DNA of 64,000 nucleotides from Pristionchus mayeri (GCA_036245805.1 BTRK01000005.1:30795469-30859468), one strand, 5' to 3'; shown: positions 46,851 to 58,985, counted from the first letter of the stretch. Notes: a model not told the origin generated them from the sequence alone. Translations and numbers: made by a program.

Positions 46851-47346
46851 GAGAAAGACTCAGGACGATATCGATTAGCTATCGATTCGAATCGAAAATA
46901 ACAAAGCAATCAATTGAACATTGACAAATGCGTCTACAATGCTAATAACTTCCCAAATTGTATGCATAAATCGTTTAACAATTTGTGTTTCTACTCCGAT
47001 ATCAAACACTCATGCACTCTTTCTATCGGGAGAAGATCCGGTGATAGGAGTATCACACTTTTCACCAGAAGGAAATAAAATAATATGCGACGTGCAGTCA
47101 TACAGCACCCCTCACAGAGTGCGTGCGCTACATTGTTCGAATAGAATAGTTGTAAAAATAAGGTATCTACATAATGCATTGGAACGTGTGGAAGCTTGAC
47201 AAAAATTCGCATATTGAACTCAAATCTTTGTCAAACTAGTAAAAGATAAATACAAACAAGAGTATATTCATTAAAAGAGATATTTGGATCAGAGATATTG
47301 GGATACAATTTCGAATGCAGAGTTATACGTGAACTATAATTTATTA

Positions 47347-49890
47347 TTACTTTGTATGCCATTCCAGGGAATCGATTACAGCAGTATCAGGCAGATCAAC
47401 AGGTGCCTTATCGATTTCTCCTTCCGAGGTCGCTACCTCGATGGATGTGAACGAGCGGTTTTTGAGTTTCTGCCAGTCATCATTTTAAAAATATTCAAAA
47501 GCGTGATGTTGCACAAAAAGGATTCCCACCTCATTGATGAAATTATTCCAGAAGGCGTGATTGAGTCCGAAGAAGGAATTCGCGGAGGAGGAGTTGTCGT
47601 ATAGGGAGACGTGAGAGGAGGCATTTGAGGCCAATTGAGTCATGAAGGAAGCTCAAGAGCCATGTATTAGTTAATACCACATTTTCCTTCTAAAACAAAT
47701 TAGATTGAGATATGAACTGTTAAATGAGTTTTGAAAAATTGTGTATTGCACAGATTTGGTAAGATTGTAATCTTAAAAGAAGTAAATAATAAATTAATTT
47801 GCGCAAATACTAAATAGAAACCCACCTGTATCGGAGAGCGACACCACACCTTTTACGCAATGGAGGTCAATCTCACGACAGTGAGAGGCGATTGAGAGGA
47901 TAGAGGAGCTGAACAACCACATTCTAATTTATTTGAATGATACATACAAATGGAGAAGCATGAAATGTTAAGATTAGACTCACGAGGATGCGTCATTCAA
48001 GCTGCTGCCGATAATGAGTTGCAAACATTCGAAGGTCGAATCGCGCATGAGATGTGCGACAAGTTCGAACTCAGCCGGTGTGAAATTCAATCCTGAAATA
48101 AGGATACCGTTGGAGAGCTTGGAGAAGTGACCATACACCTGAACAGGAAATTAAATTAAATTCCAGAGCCTTTCATTGTACCCCCAGCATTTACCGACTC
48201 TGAACCACGGAATTTTACAAGGCGATCCTCACTTATTACTATGACTAGATAGAAGCATTATCATCATACTATAAAAAATAGATCAAAATAAGAATCATTA
48301 GCGATGTTGGGTCTAACCTGATTGATGATGGGATCTTCGTTACCCCTCAGACGAACGCCTAGTCTATGCCCGGGCATATCGGGTATTCGAAAGCGAATGA
48401 ATCTTTCTGACTCCAGAAGGCTCTTATCGTAGAAGGGCAGATTAGATGGATAGAGAACCATAACCATGCCCATTCTCATGTCCTCGTTCTAAAATTGTGA
48501 TGACGAACGAAGTTTATAGACGGCCTTGCCGCTACATAAAAAATACCCACGTCATAGTAGAAGGAAACAGAGCGCACTCTGGGTCGATTCTTCTCACAGC
48601 CCATAAACTCCTTCACTCCGAGACGGAAGTGAGAGGAAACCTACGATGTGATTACCCCCATGGGAATAGTTTGCGAAAATTGGGAAGTGTTATCCATAAA
48701 TCGTAAACAACACCTGTTGCCCACTCACAGTAACAGTCTAACGCTACCGTACCTTTGCGAGATTCGCCAAATCTGCGCAGTCCTCGTTAGTTCTGAGATG
48801 GTATAAGATACGATTGCGAGCCGGCCACTGAAGGGCTTCCCAACTGAAAATAAATACCGCGTTCGAATAGTTTTGCATGTTTGGAAATCTGATAGAGAAA
48901 ATTCGAAGGATAATTAATTTAACAACATTTTCTTGTCCCACATCTCAAATGCACAAGATCTTCCCAGCTGGAAAGACAGTGGACCATAGGACAGCATGAA
49001 CAATTACAAGCCTCTCACACTTTTGAGATCGTTAGGGAACAATCCAGACTGAATAAAGATTATTCAATGTAATTTGTAATAATTTTATTCTAGTCCTATC
49101 GAGGATCATTTTTCGTATACATGGTATGGGGTTAGAAGTCAGCGTTTTTATGCTACAGGCCATTTTATAGGCCATTTATCGCCTTTGCACCGCGCTCTCT
49201 GCACAAAGAGTGACAAATGAGAATGTGTTTCACACTGAACTTTATTCTCAGATCCACTAATTGCGAGGCGAGGGACGGAGAGAGTATATTCGAGAGTGAA
49301 ACACGAAGATTTTATGGAAGTTTAATTTTCTTTCTCTTTTCTCTCTTCAGATTGTTATTACTGTATAGGTCAACACGAGTTTGCTCGTTTATTTATCAAG
49401 CGTTGAGTAGGGAGTGCTTGCGTGGGGATACTGTACACAACTGGTGGTGTAGGGTACTGTAGTCGACTTCTCCTCTCTTCTCTCTACGTCTTGTCGTCTC
49501 TCGTGTCGCGGAAGCTCTCCTTCACATCTGCCACGTTCTCCAGCGGGTTCTCGATGTCGCAGTCGTTGACTGAAGAGGGAGAGTTGGCTCGGTGCAAGGA
49601 GCACTTGGCACCGGGCCAGAAACCAACTCGATTCGTTGTTGGAGAGCTCGCTGGTAGCCGACTGCGCATTCTCGTCCACGTCCTTGTTCGTGTCGTTGTC
49701 TGCGCCCTGGGTTACGGTAGATTTCGAAATGTAGGGTATTTAGTTTGGATACGGTATGCGAGTTATCAGAGATTACGGTAAGTGATGGGAGTACTGTAGC
49801 GGGGGTTACGGTAGGTACCTTGTCGACTTCGGCGCCAACGTCCTTGTTGGTCCCCATCGTCCTACTTGCTAGTCGTTTCTGTATTTTCAT
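47347..49890 (-). CDS. F-box-like family protein A
   Basis: Probable start ATG 49890 (MKIQKRLASRTMGTNKDVG). Exons continue near 49630-49720 (acidic, low complexity), 49497-49568, 48762-48845 (RILYHLRTNEDCADLANLAK, the weak F-box-like part), 48548-48650 (LGVKEFMGCEKNRP), about 48310-48480 (YPSNLPFYDKSLLESERFI), 47998-48140 (NFTPAEFELVAHLMRDSTFE), about 47520-47640 (FFGLNHAFWNNFINE) and about 47347-47465, ending VIDSLEWHTK. The same exon order occurs in the gene at 50885-53370. The C-terminal half resembles domains found after F-boxes in large nematode families. Introns contain many TAC(C/T)GTA motifs. Function beyond possible substrate recognition is unknown. Confidence 0.6.
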
Positions 49891-50403
49891 CGGTGCGCGG
49901 GTGTTTGAAATTAATTTTGGTACCTGCCGTATTTAGATGCTGGTATTAAGCACCCGTGGAACTACAGTACCTTCTTTTCTGATGGTCTTTAAGAGTTGCG
50001 AATTCCGTAATCGTGCTGCGGCAGCAATCGCACGATCCGATTGCTGTATTCTTATCTTAAGCCGTCTATTGGCCGAAGTAAAAAACTGTTACGAAGAATG
50101 TGGAAGAATCCTGATCCATTGCAGTGTGATCCGGACCCTATTTTCATGTCATTTCATGGATGGCGTCGTTCGCCCATGTAAAAAGTCTCACTGACCACAT
50201 TGAATTGGTGTTACTGGCCTGAGGCAGGCTGTAACGAGGGCGAGTTGAACGATTGGCTCGTAGGCTTGGACCTACTGTGGCCTACCGTCTGAAGATATCG
50301 CTTTCAATCATCCGTACTCGTCTTAAAGTAACCATCTCAACATCCAGCCCACAAAGTTTTTTTGCATCCACTTCAAGCGATTTTACAGTCTTCATGAGAG
50401 GAT
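49891..50403. other. Intergenic; motif-rich, no gene seen
   Basis: Several TACNGTA motifs are present but no conserved frame. This is the most likely upstream control region of gene A, inferred from position only. Confidence 0.35.
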
Positions 50404-50626
50404 TACGCTTGGTGGTGTAGTGCGGTGAGGCCAACTGCTGTTTGGACTACGTTTCCCTGCTGTCCAAGGTGCTTCTAGGGAACGATACATTTCGCGACGG
50501 GGGTCACTACCAATTAACCGACCTCGGGGGGGGGGGGGGGCTTGGTCTGCCTCGGCGGGGGATCGAACTCGAACTCAGGTCCCTTGTATAGCGAGTGGCG
50601 CCTCACGCCACTGCGCCACCACGCCT
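50404..50626 (-). mobile_element. Short inverted element with tRNA-like ends
   Basis: The ends GCTTGGTGGTGTAGTGCGG and the complement of GGCGTGGTGGCGCAGTGGCG are imperfect inverted repeats. On the minus strand, A box TGGCGCAGTGG and a B-box-like GAGTTCGATCC lie at about 50556-50620. A run of 14 G is at 50527-50540. It is probably tRNA-derived, like the modules at 14009 and 15314. Confidence 0.55.
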
Positions 50627-50884
50627 CTTGCATTTCACCGTAACCAAAATAAACTTTTTAAACGATTTAATTCTGAAATGAATCGCATTCATATTTTTAT
50701 CACCACAAATAGACAACAAAATATTTGAAAATCAGAATAAATGAGTGAATAGAAGTGGATAATAGACACGGGAATACCGTTTCAAATAGAGAATGGATGG
50801 TAGCTGAACTACGGTAATAGAACGAGTAGTACGAAAGTACGAAAACGAGTACGACTTGTAGAGAAAGAATTGGTGGTACGTTTC

Positions 50885-53370
50885 TTACGTCTTCTTATTC
50901 CACTCAAGGTCCCTGATGGCACCATCGGGCAGGGTGATCGGCGCCTTCGTTTGCTTTCCTAGCTTACATGCGCTGATTGATTCGAAGGAGCCGTTCGCGA
51001 GTTTCTATAATATTTATATTTAAATCAAATTTGAAAATAATTAAAAGTGTGGTATCATACAATTAACGTTCTCACCTCGTTGAGGAATGTATACCAGAAG
51101 GAGTGAGGAAGCCCGAAGAATAAGGACTCGAAGAATCTGGTAGAAGACCGATCCATTAGATGAGCAGAGGAGACGTGGGAACACAACTTAGTGATGAAAT
51201 CGGCTGAAAAAAATTTCGTTCTGCAATAATGACTAAAACAATAATATATAGTAAAATAAACTGTTGGTAGGAATATTAAGAAATATGTAACAACCGAATT
51301 GCACAAATTTATAAAAAAAAGATTATATGTTAAACAAATATTCATTGAAGACCAACCAGGATCGGAGAGGAGCACCTCCTGGCAACCAACAAGGATGAAC
51401 TTGGTACGGGGAGCAGTAAATAGGATGACGATTCTGATAATTTACAGTCACATTTAATGATTTCTAAAATCCAATTATTTTATCCTTAAGCATTATTTGA
51501 AATGTCAACGTTAATTCAGAAAACAGTTTCGCATGTCGGCACTTCTTCGATTTCTGGCCACCCCCTCCCAATTTCTCATTCCCGCCCATCTTTGAGGGGT
51601 TGAGCATCCGTAAATCAGGGAGGAATACCTAGAATTGAGTGGGCTAGATGAGGGAGGGGGCGGGGGTGGCCAGAAACCGAAGAAGTGCCCACATGTCTAT
51701 CATTTCATTGTATAGTCGCTAATATTGCTCTTATAGTAACTATAATTGGACTGACCCGGTGCAATCAATCTAGTTGAAATTAATTGCGAGGTATCCGAAA
51801 GTCGCTCTGTTGAGCAGACACCAGTACAGCAGAAAGTCGTCGAACTCATCAAAATTGAGGAACGCGCGCTTAATGTATGAAGAGAGCAGACCAAATACCT
51901 GAAGATACAATGATAATACAATAAGCGACATAGAAAACAGCTCTCCCTACTAATTTATCTGTCTACAGAGAAACATCACTTACTCTACAAAAAAGAATGA
52001 CTCTAATCATAGCTCAGTAGATATAAATTGAAATCAGAATAATTAGCGATTGATTGTAACCTGATGGAAAATGGGATCCTCTGGAACGTTCAGATCGTCT
52101 GAATCATCGACCAAGATGGGAACTTTTGGCCTTTTCAGATATACAACCAGCCTGGGTTCGAGAGAGCCGCCACTTCGACTGAATTTTCCCCAATCCAGAG
52201 TGCTCACATCGTAGAAGGGAATGTTGGATAGATAGAGGTGAATCGACACATATATTCCATCATACTGCAAATGCTTATAAGGCGAGATTTTATGTAAGGG
52301 AAATGTATGCACGGCAAATAAATGTCCACAGTACTCACATCGGACAGTTGGACTCTTTTGATTCCCGGTCGATTATCGGCTTTCTTCATGAACTCCTTCA
52401 CTCCGATTCGGTGGTCACGGGAAACCTGCGATGTCAGAATCGGTATGAAACATATTCTAGCCGTTTTCTAAAAAAACAAAATGGCATAATAATGGTCCAG
52501 TCACGACTACAGTAATCAGTATAACACGAAATTACCTGAGGGAGATTCGCTAGATCTGCAGATGGAAGTAGATACGATAAGACGCCGGTCAAGGAAGATC
52601 TTCCCAGCTGGAAATACAGTTGAAACAGGACAGAATGAAAGTGAAATACACTTTTCTGAACTGGCATTGAAACAACTACAAGACTCCACATTTTGAGGTC
52701 ATTAGGGAACAATCCAGACCGAATAAAGATTACATAATTTCGAAATAATTCTTATTCAATGAAATGTACATTAATATTGTTATAGTCCTTTCGCTCGTCA
52801 CTTTTTTTGAATAAAAAACAATTGATCGGATTATGACAACATAATACGGAAGGAATATTGGCATACTTTGGGCACTCCATGTTTCCTTCGACATTCTGGG
52901 TGTCCACCAGTCCGAGACGTCCAGTCGCCTCAAAAGGAAGAAAGTTGAGCAAATATTAATCAGACAAGGTTACGGTAAATCATAACGAGAGTTGGAATAT
53001 GAAAATGATGGAATACTCACTCTGCAGAGGGCATCAGTCTCTTCTGAACCCGCACTCGCAATGATCGATGACTGAAATTAATCGATATAAGAATGCTATT
53101 AGGCTGTATTATTCACAAGCCGTTTACTAACAACTGAACAATCTTGAGTAACTGACCAAGGCAATTCATACACATTCATTGTAACACTCTTCTGATTTTT
53201 GGGATAAAAATGACATAACAAACAAGTGAATGTTAGGATGAAGCATATAGGAGACAAGATGGCCGTCTATTTCGAGTTTCGACGATAGACGCTGAATTCA
53301 GGATCTGCTCACCTTATCAGCGGGAGTGCCGGGCTCCTTCGGGTGCTCCATCTGCTGCAGAGAAGACTCG
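50885..53370 (-). CDS. F-box-like family protein B (paralogue of A)
   Basis: Exons run near 53336-53400 (SSLQQMEHPKEPGTPADK), 53035-53072, 52856-52935 (GRLGLVDTQNVEGNMECPK), 52537-52608 (LTGVLSYLLPSADLANLPQ, F-box-like), 52335-52425 (IGVKEFMKKADNRPGIKRV), 52062-52270 (YLSNIPFYDVSTLDWGKF), 51775-51897 (FDEFDDFLLYWCLLNRATF), 51365-51410 and 51070-51205 (ESLFFGLPHSFWYTFLNE). The last is 50885-51006, ending LPDGAIRDLEWNKKT. It matches gene A exon by exon (VKEF..., SN.PFYD, FFGL.H.FW...NE, LEW.TK), so the two are tandem duplicates. A MITE sits in one intron. The N-terminus is unlike A, and the start codon was not fixed. Confidence 0.6.
51538..51689. mobile_element. MITE of the GGCACTTCTTCG family, copy 3
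   Basis: The ends GGCACTTCTTCGATTTCTGG and complement lie in an intron of gene B. The flanks CGCATGTC and CACATGTC match at 7 of 8 bases, supporting an 8-bp duplication. Confidence 0.87.
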
Positions 53371-53990
53371 GCAGGCCGTGCGACAGGGAAATTACCCTTT
53401 AGTTAAATGAGAATTGTGACCTTCAAGGTTTCAGTCACGTATGTAATCAAGGTATTCGAACAACACATCGAAATGTTTCCAAGCTTTGACAAAAACGACA
53501 AACCAAATTAAAATCTTTATCGCCACAAATTAACTGACATGTGGACAAAAAACGGAACTGTTGGACAGTATAACACAAAAACTGGAGGGGTTTGAGTGAT
53601 ATACGTTGGAATACAACTTCGAAAAGAGAAGAACGAGGAAAGAATCCTTGCATTAACACGCAAAAGTCGGTGGAATTCACTTCTGAAAGAACTCTAAACA
53701 AGGGAAATACAGAAAAGTTGATGAATTTAGTATAACGTGGAGTTTTGATACTTCGAAGAATACTGCAATAACGATTTGAGAGGAGTAGGCATAACAGATA
53801 TCACATATCTAGATCTGGGCTATGAATTTAGCAGGAATGAGACTAATTAAGGCACGAAAATATAACATCGAATGCTTCTGATATTAATAGAGAAAAAAGG
53901 GTGAAAGGGTGATAAATTTTTTTTTAAGTGTATGGGGATAGATATTATATCGATTGATCATATTACGATTAAATAGAAAGCCGATGTGTG

Positions 53991-56900
53991 CTAATTATCA
54001 CTCGATTGATCCTTGGATTGATTCTTGGTTTCTCCTTTTTCGGCCTTGTTTAAATTGAGTTCGAGCAATTCTCTTGCTTGCTCCTTGATCGAAGAATCTG
54101 CGAATCGATCGATAGCCAATTTGAGCACTTCGACATCCGAAATTCCTTCCCGATCCTGAATGAGTTTCCATTGATCACAATTTTCCCCTCTACACTTGTA
54201 CCTCAACATTGGAGACCAGTCGACCTCGGAATCCTTCCTCCTTCAATTCCTTCTTAAGAATCTTCGAAGCAAATGAGGTAGTTTGAGGATGGCAGAACAG
54301 ATATACCTGAACAAGCTATTGTAGTGCCGATTTTGCATGCATATAAGGTGAACTTGTTCAGAGAATATAAGTTCTATAATACTCACCAGACTTTGGCAGA
54401 ATGCCTGTGATGACTGCTTCTTGAGAATATACGAGAAGAGAGCACGAGCGGATCTCTCCTGTTTGTCCTGCGTTTTCTGTAAGAAGAACAATTGAGAGAT
54501 GAGGATGGAAAGAGTAAGCTGACATTGGTGTGAGAGAGTGCGAGGAAGAGACAGCGGACATTCTTCGTCACTCCCGAAATATCCATCCCTCTCCTCATCG
54601 GCTTCGTCATCTTATTACAACACTCCCTTCAATTCGCATTTCATTCTACTAAGTAGATGACAACCCTACAAAAATCATCCTGCACACCTTTAACTTCTGC
54701 TCGCCTAAATAAATTGCATAGTTAATTATCCATCGCCACTTCTAATACTACACAAAATAATTGTTTGCTCGAAAGATCAAAATTGCTAGTGTCATATTCA
54801 AACGGTGCGGGATTGATAACATAAGAAAGTAGAGCTTACTCGTAAAAACAGTCGAATATGTCGGCGAGTCTCACTGGATCATTGACTCGCATAGCAGAGA
54901 GCCACTCGAATAGAACTGCCTCTTCCTGGGGAACAATCTGAAAACTTTCAGATAAGACACACTAGTCAACGGAAAACTGTCGTGCTAGAGATGGCCAAAT
55001 AGCTCCCATCTAGCCTAAGAGCTCTTCATAACACACATTCCGAATAACCGGTCCATTTTTTTGTAAGCGTACGTTTTTCTAATCATATGATCGCTTTTAT
55101 GGCACTTCTTCGATATTTGGCCCACCCCTATCATTTCTCATTCCCACTCCATCGCAGAGTGGTTTTGAGACCGAAAATCATTGAGAGATACCTAGAAATG
55201 AGTGGGGTAGGGAAGGAAGGGGAGGGGGTGGGCCAAATATCGAAGAAGTGCCGCTTTTATGATACTGTGCGTCTAAACCAAGCACTGTATCAGTTGAGAT
55301 CCGGGTAATGGGATTACCACGGAGAACAACAAGAACTCATCAATAGTTCTAATCCCCTATTTGCCTGAATTCGAATACGCAATAAACTACTAATCCCGTA
55401 ATATTACTACGCGATAGTATGCAAAGATCCATTGTCCATTGTCTCCACCCTCACTATAAAAGGAGAGGTCTCCCCCTCTCCTCGGCTCACTCGCGTCGTC
55501 TAGGCCAGCCATCACTCTCCGAGTGAGGCTCCCTACGAGATAGTACCCCGAGTAGATCCAACCCCCTGTACCTCCTATGGGCGTACTGTACCTACAGTAA
55601 CCTCATACCCCTTCGACAACCGAGAAGACCAACGGATCGAGCGGAAGAAGACCTCCGACTCTAGGAGCCTGTTGTCCTACCCCCACGAGAAAACCTATTG
55701 GTTAATACCGCTCTGATGTACCTTACAAGGGATGGCTCATAAACAACGAACATAGTTTTCAACTGTATCCATCTAATTAGGAGACATTAAATCATATTTA
55801 CCTTCTTTATATCGACATTCTCCTCCTTCTCGAGCATATCCTTCACAACAAGCCATGTGCTCGTAGGCCGTATGTTCAGCAGCACCTTAATTATCAGGTT
55901 GGAACAAAAGTTTTGTCCGATTTCAATATTTTGGTTTTCTGACATTTAACATCCTTCCTTTTCGACCGATTTTCAAATGGTTATTCTCACATACTGATTG
56001 CTTCATCACTCTGTCTAGCGCACATTTGTGCAGATCTGTAACATCGGGATTGTCGTCACAGTGTGAGGTAAAAGTCATTACATTTTATAACGGGTGCTAT
56101 GCATTTCTCCGAGTTTTCTCTATCAGTCAGAGAGATGGTGCTAATCAAATGAGATTTTTGGAAAGTACCCTGGTCGTGTATTACAACAGCAAATTAGAAT
56201 GAATTCTAACACGAAAGGCCAACTGGTAAAATGCTCCAATTTGCGAATGCTGATCCACGGGCCATGACCAGACATGAATTTACTACCGTACATTCATATT
56301 GGTTGTCCTAGAGATTAAACATACTGAACATGTAAAGATACGGTCCTGATAAGCACAAATTGTCAGTTTGGTAATTGTGCGATAAACCGGTCACAAACCT
56401 CATGTATTCAAATATTGATGCCAAAAATTTTGCATTAAAATCTACGTATTTTGCCAGTTCATGTTTCGCATACAGTTGATAGGCTAGTTATTTTGTGATT
56501 ACTTGCAACAGCTACCCTTATGTTATTAGTTCATGGCTTGGGCAAGTTGGGAGGTAAGTACTTTTGGTAGAGAAGGTACCCCAACCTGGACACCAAATGT
56601 CGTATTTTTGAATGGTTCTCATGTAATATATATTTTTGAAAAATCAAATTTTTTAGAAAGATGAAGATTAGTTCCGCTAGACTTTCCCAATGAATGAAAG
56701 GTAAAATAGTTGTATATTATATCGCCCATATTCTAAGTACTATCAATTTGATTTTTGGATCAGGAATAATAATCGATTGAACAGCTCCATTACTCGATCT
56801 TACTCATTATCCATCATATAATTTGGAAAGGGATCATTCAAATCTAGCATTCGACCTAGTTTTAGAAAGAACTAGATACGGCCTTCTCACTAACATATAT

Positions 56901-58985
56901 CAAGTTGCACCACGATTTTTCTTCCCGGTAAAATAGTGATTCAAAAATTTTTTGAAAAAAATCTGAAATTTGGTTTCATGACGATCATCGATCTCTCGCA
57001 TACTCTGAGTCACTGATTTGATCTGAACATATGTAGGGAATGGTCTAGTCTTACATCAAATTACGATACTGAGGTAGCCCATTGTGATTTGAGATGATCA
57101 TTTTGAGCGGGCTCAAACTTCGCTAACGAAATCGGACAGAACTTATGTTCCAACCTAATATTTTAATTTGCAATCTAATTATCGAATCAGCAACTCTAAG
57201 AAGATACTTTGAGCAAGTTATAAGACACATATATGCTATTATTGCTGTGCGCTGTTGTTGAAAAATCGGTTGAGGAATTGTCATCACACTCGTTCAAAAT
57301 AACTAACTAACAATAAGGCGTTTGATAGTCGCTGACCTTGCGGAAATACTGGGCAATCGTCTTAACATCCTTGGAGGCGATCAGCATAATCTCCTCCTTG
57401 ACCACCTCCTCTGCATTCTCTTCTTTGCACACTCCAGACACAGTGTTCACCAGTTGAGATCCACTCGAGGACGAGGGAGCAACTGTAACGAATTACGATT
57501 CACTCGAAATAACTCATTGACATAGTTCCGTATAGAGTGCATTGTATTTTCGATCCATATTTTAGACTCTTTAAGGTCTGGGTGACAAATGATATCACGC
57601 CATTCACGAGAGAATCGAGCTAGAATCGTGATACTTGGGAATGGAAATGAAATCGTGAAATGAGTTCTAACCGGTTTTGGCCACCCTGAGTGACCAGGGT
57701 TCGAAAGCCTAGGGTGAACTTGGTTCCATTTTGGGGGTGTACGTTTTGCCAACCAAATTTAAAGCAAAACGAACATCCCAGAAGTGAAAATAGTCTTATA
57801 CCGTGGGTGTTCGTGCCACGGTATAATATTATTTTCACTTGTGGGGTGTTCGTTTTGCTTTAAATTTGGTTGGCAAAACGTACACCCCCAAAATGGAACC
57901 AAGTTCACCCTAGGCTTTCGAACCCTGTGAGTGACCCCTCAAGTCTTATAGCACATGCTTCATTTTTGAGATCCCTACGTAGGGTCGGATACCAGCATCA
58001 CTCACTTTGAGAGCTGTTTTCTTGGCTACGGTGAAAGATAGAGCAAAATTGACCTCTGAGTGACCCCAACTAATTTTTCGAGCTCTATCGATCTATCCAA
58101 ACCATTTTCTATAAAACCAATTTTCAACAGTGGTACACTTAGGGTCAATTTTCTCAAAAATGTAGGTGAAGATGCAGCTCAAATTGTCACACAAGATGAA
58201 GCTCACTCATGTGAGAGTTTCGCCCTATTAACTTCGTCTGGATCGTTTGAACTTTCTTTTCCACATACGATTTCATTTCACACCGCACTTTTCGGAGCAA
58301 GCGGCTAAAAATGATCAATGTTCAATCGACATATCCGTTGAAAAGAAAGTTCAAACGATCCAGACGAAGTTAAAAGGGCGAAACTCTCACAGGAGTGTCC
58401 CTATTTTTTTCGTAGACCGCTCATTAGAAAGCTCTCGCTGAGCTTCATCTAGTGTGACAATTTGAGCTGCATCTTCACCTACATTTTTGAGAAAATTGAC
58501 CCTAAGTGTACTACTGTTGAAAATGGGTTTTATAGAAAATGGTTTGGATAGATCGATAGAGCTCGAAAAATGACTAGGGGTCACTCAGAGGTCAATTTTG
58601 CTCTATCTTTCACCGTAGCCAAGAAAAGAGCACTCAAAGTGAGTGATGCCGGTATCCGACCCTACGTAGGGAGCTTCAAAATGAAGTGTGTACTATAAGA
58701 CTTCAGGGGCCACTCAGGAATGCCTCAGGGTGGCCAAAACCGGTTAGAACTCATTTCACCATTCCCATGCTCAGCTCGATTCTCCCATGAGAGGCGTGAT
58801 ATTGGAGGAATCCAGTGGAATCAGTTTGAAACTAGTTAAATTGGTACTCCCCAAAGATGTTTGAGATGAAAAGTGCGAAACTGACTGGACGAAGATCCCT
58901 GTGCGGCGGAGGAGGAAGTGACGGGCGATGGAAGATGGAGAGACTCGAGAAGCGGACCTGCAGTAGATATGAATCAGTAGTTTCG
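53991..58985 (-). CDS. Unrecognised family gene C
   Basis: Minus-strand blocks are about 58870-58955 (serine-rich), 57325-57480 (EENAEEVVKEEIMLIASKD), about 55802-55887 (LLNIRPTSTWLVVKDMLEK), 54842-54945 (VPQEEAVLFEWLSAM), 54395-54480 (KKQSSQAFCQSL) and 53991-54308. The last begins VYLFCHPQTTSFASKILKK and contains VLKLAIDRFADSSIKEQARE. Within it the frame shifts between about 54190 and 54210 relative to paralogue D, so the last exon is either spliced or damaged. The composition is helical and charged, without membrane segments. Introns hold a mariner-like element and a foldback with a nested MITE. Family and role are unknown. Confidence 0.5.
55101..55252. mobile_element. MITE of the GGCACTTCTTCG family, copy 4
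   Basis: The inverted ends GGCACTTCTTCGATATTTGG and complement are flanked by an exact 8-bp repeat GCTTTTAT (55093-55100 and 55253-55260). This assigns the whole family to the hAT type. Confidence 0.92.
55894..57158. mobile_element. Mariner-like element, 1,265 bp, no intact transposase
   Basis: The ends TCAGGTTGGAACAAAAG and complement are flanked by TA. It lies in an intron of gene C directly beside an acceptor (the next exon starts about 8 bases after the element's edge). Its length is within one base of the element at 20006-21271, and the ends are related. I see no DDE motifs. Confidence 0.82.
57591..58804. mobile_element. 1.2 kb foldback in a gene C intron
   Basis: The left arm from ATATCACGCC pairs with the right arm ending GGCGTGATAT. 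Long stretches match inverted (for example 'gagttctaaccggttttggc' and 'ggtcggataccagcatcact'). The left arm is interrupted by the MITE at 57695-57927, which the right arm lacks. Confidence 0.83.
57695..57927. mobile_element. Palindromic hAT-type MITE, 233 bp
   Basis: The ends CAGGGTTCGAAAGCCTAGGG and complement are flanked by an exact 8-bp repeat TGAGTGAC (57687-57694 and 57928-57935). The two halves are almost perfectly complementary. CAGGG ends are classical for hAT. Confidence 0.93.
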
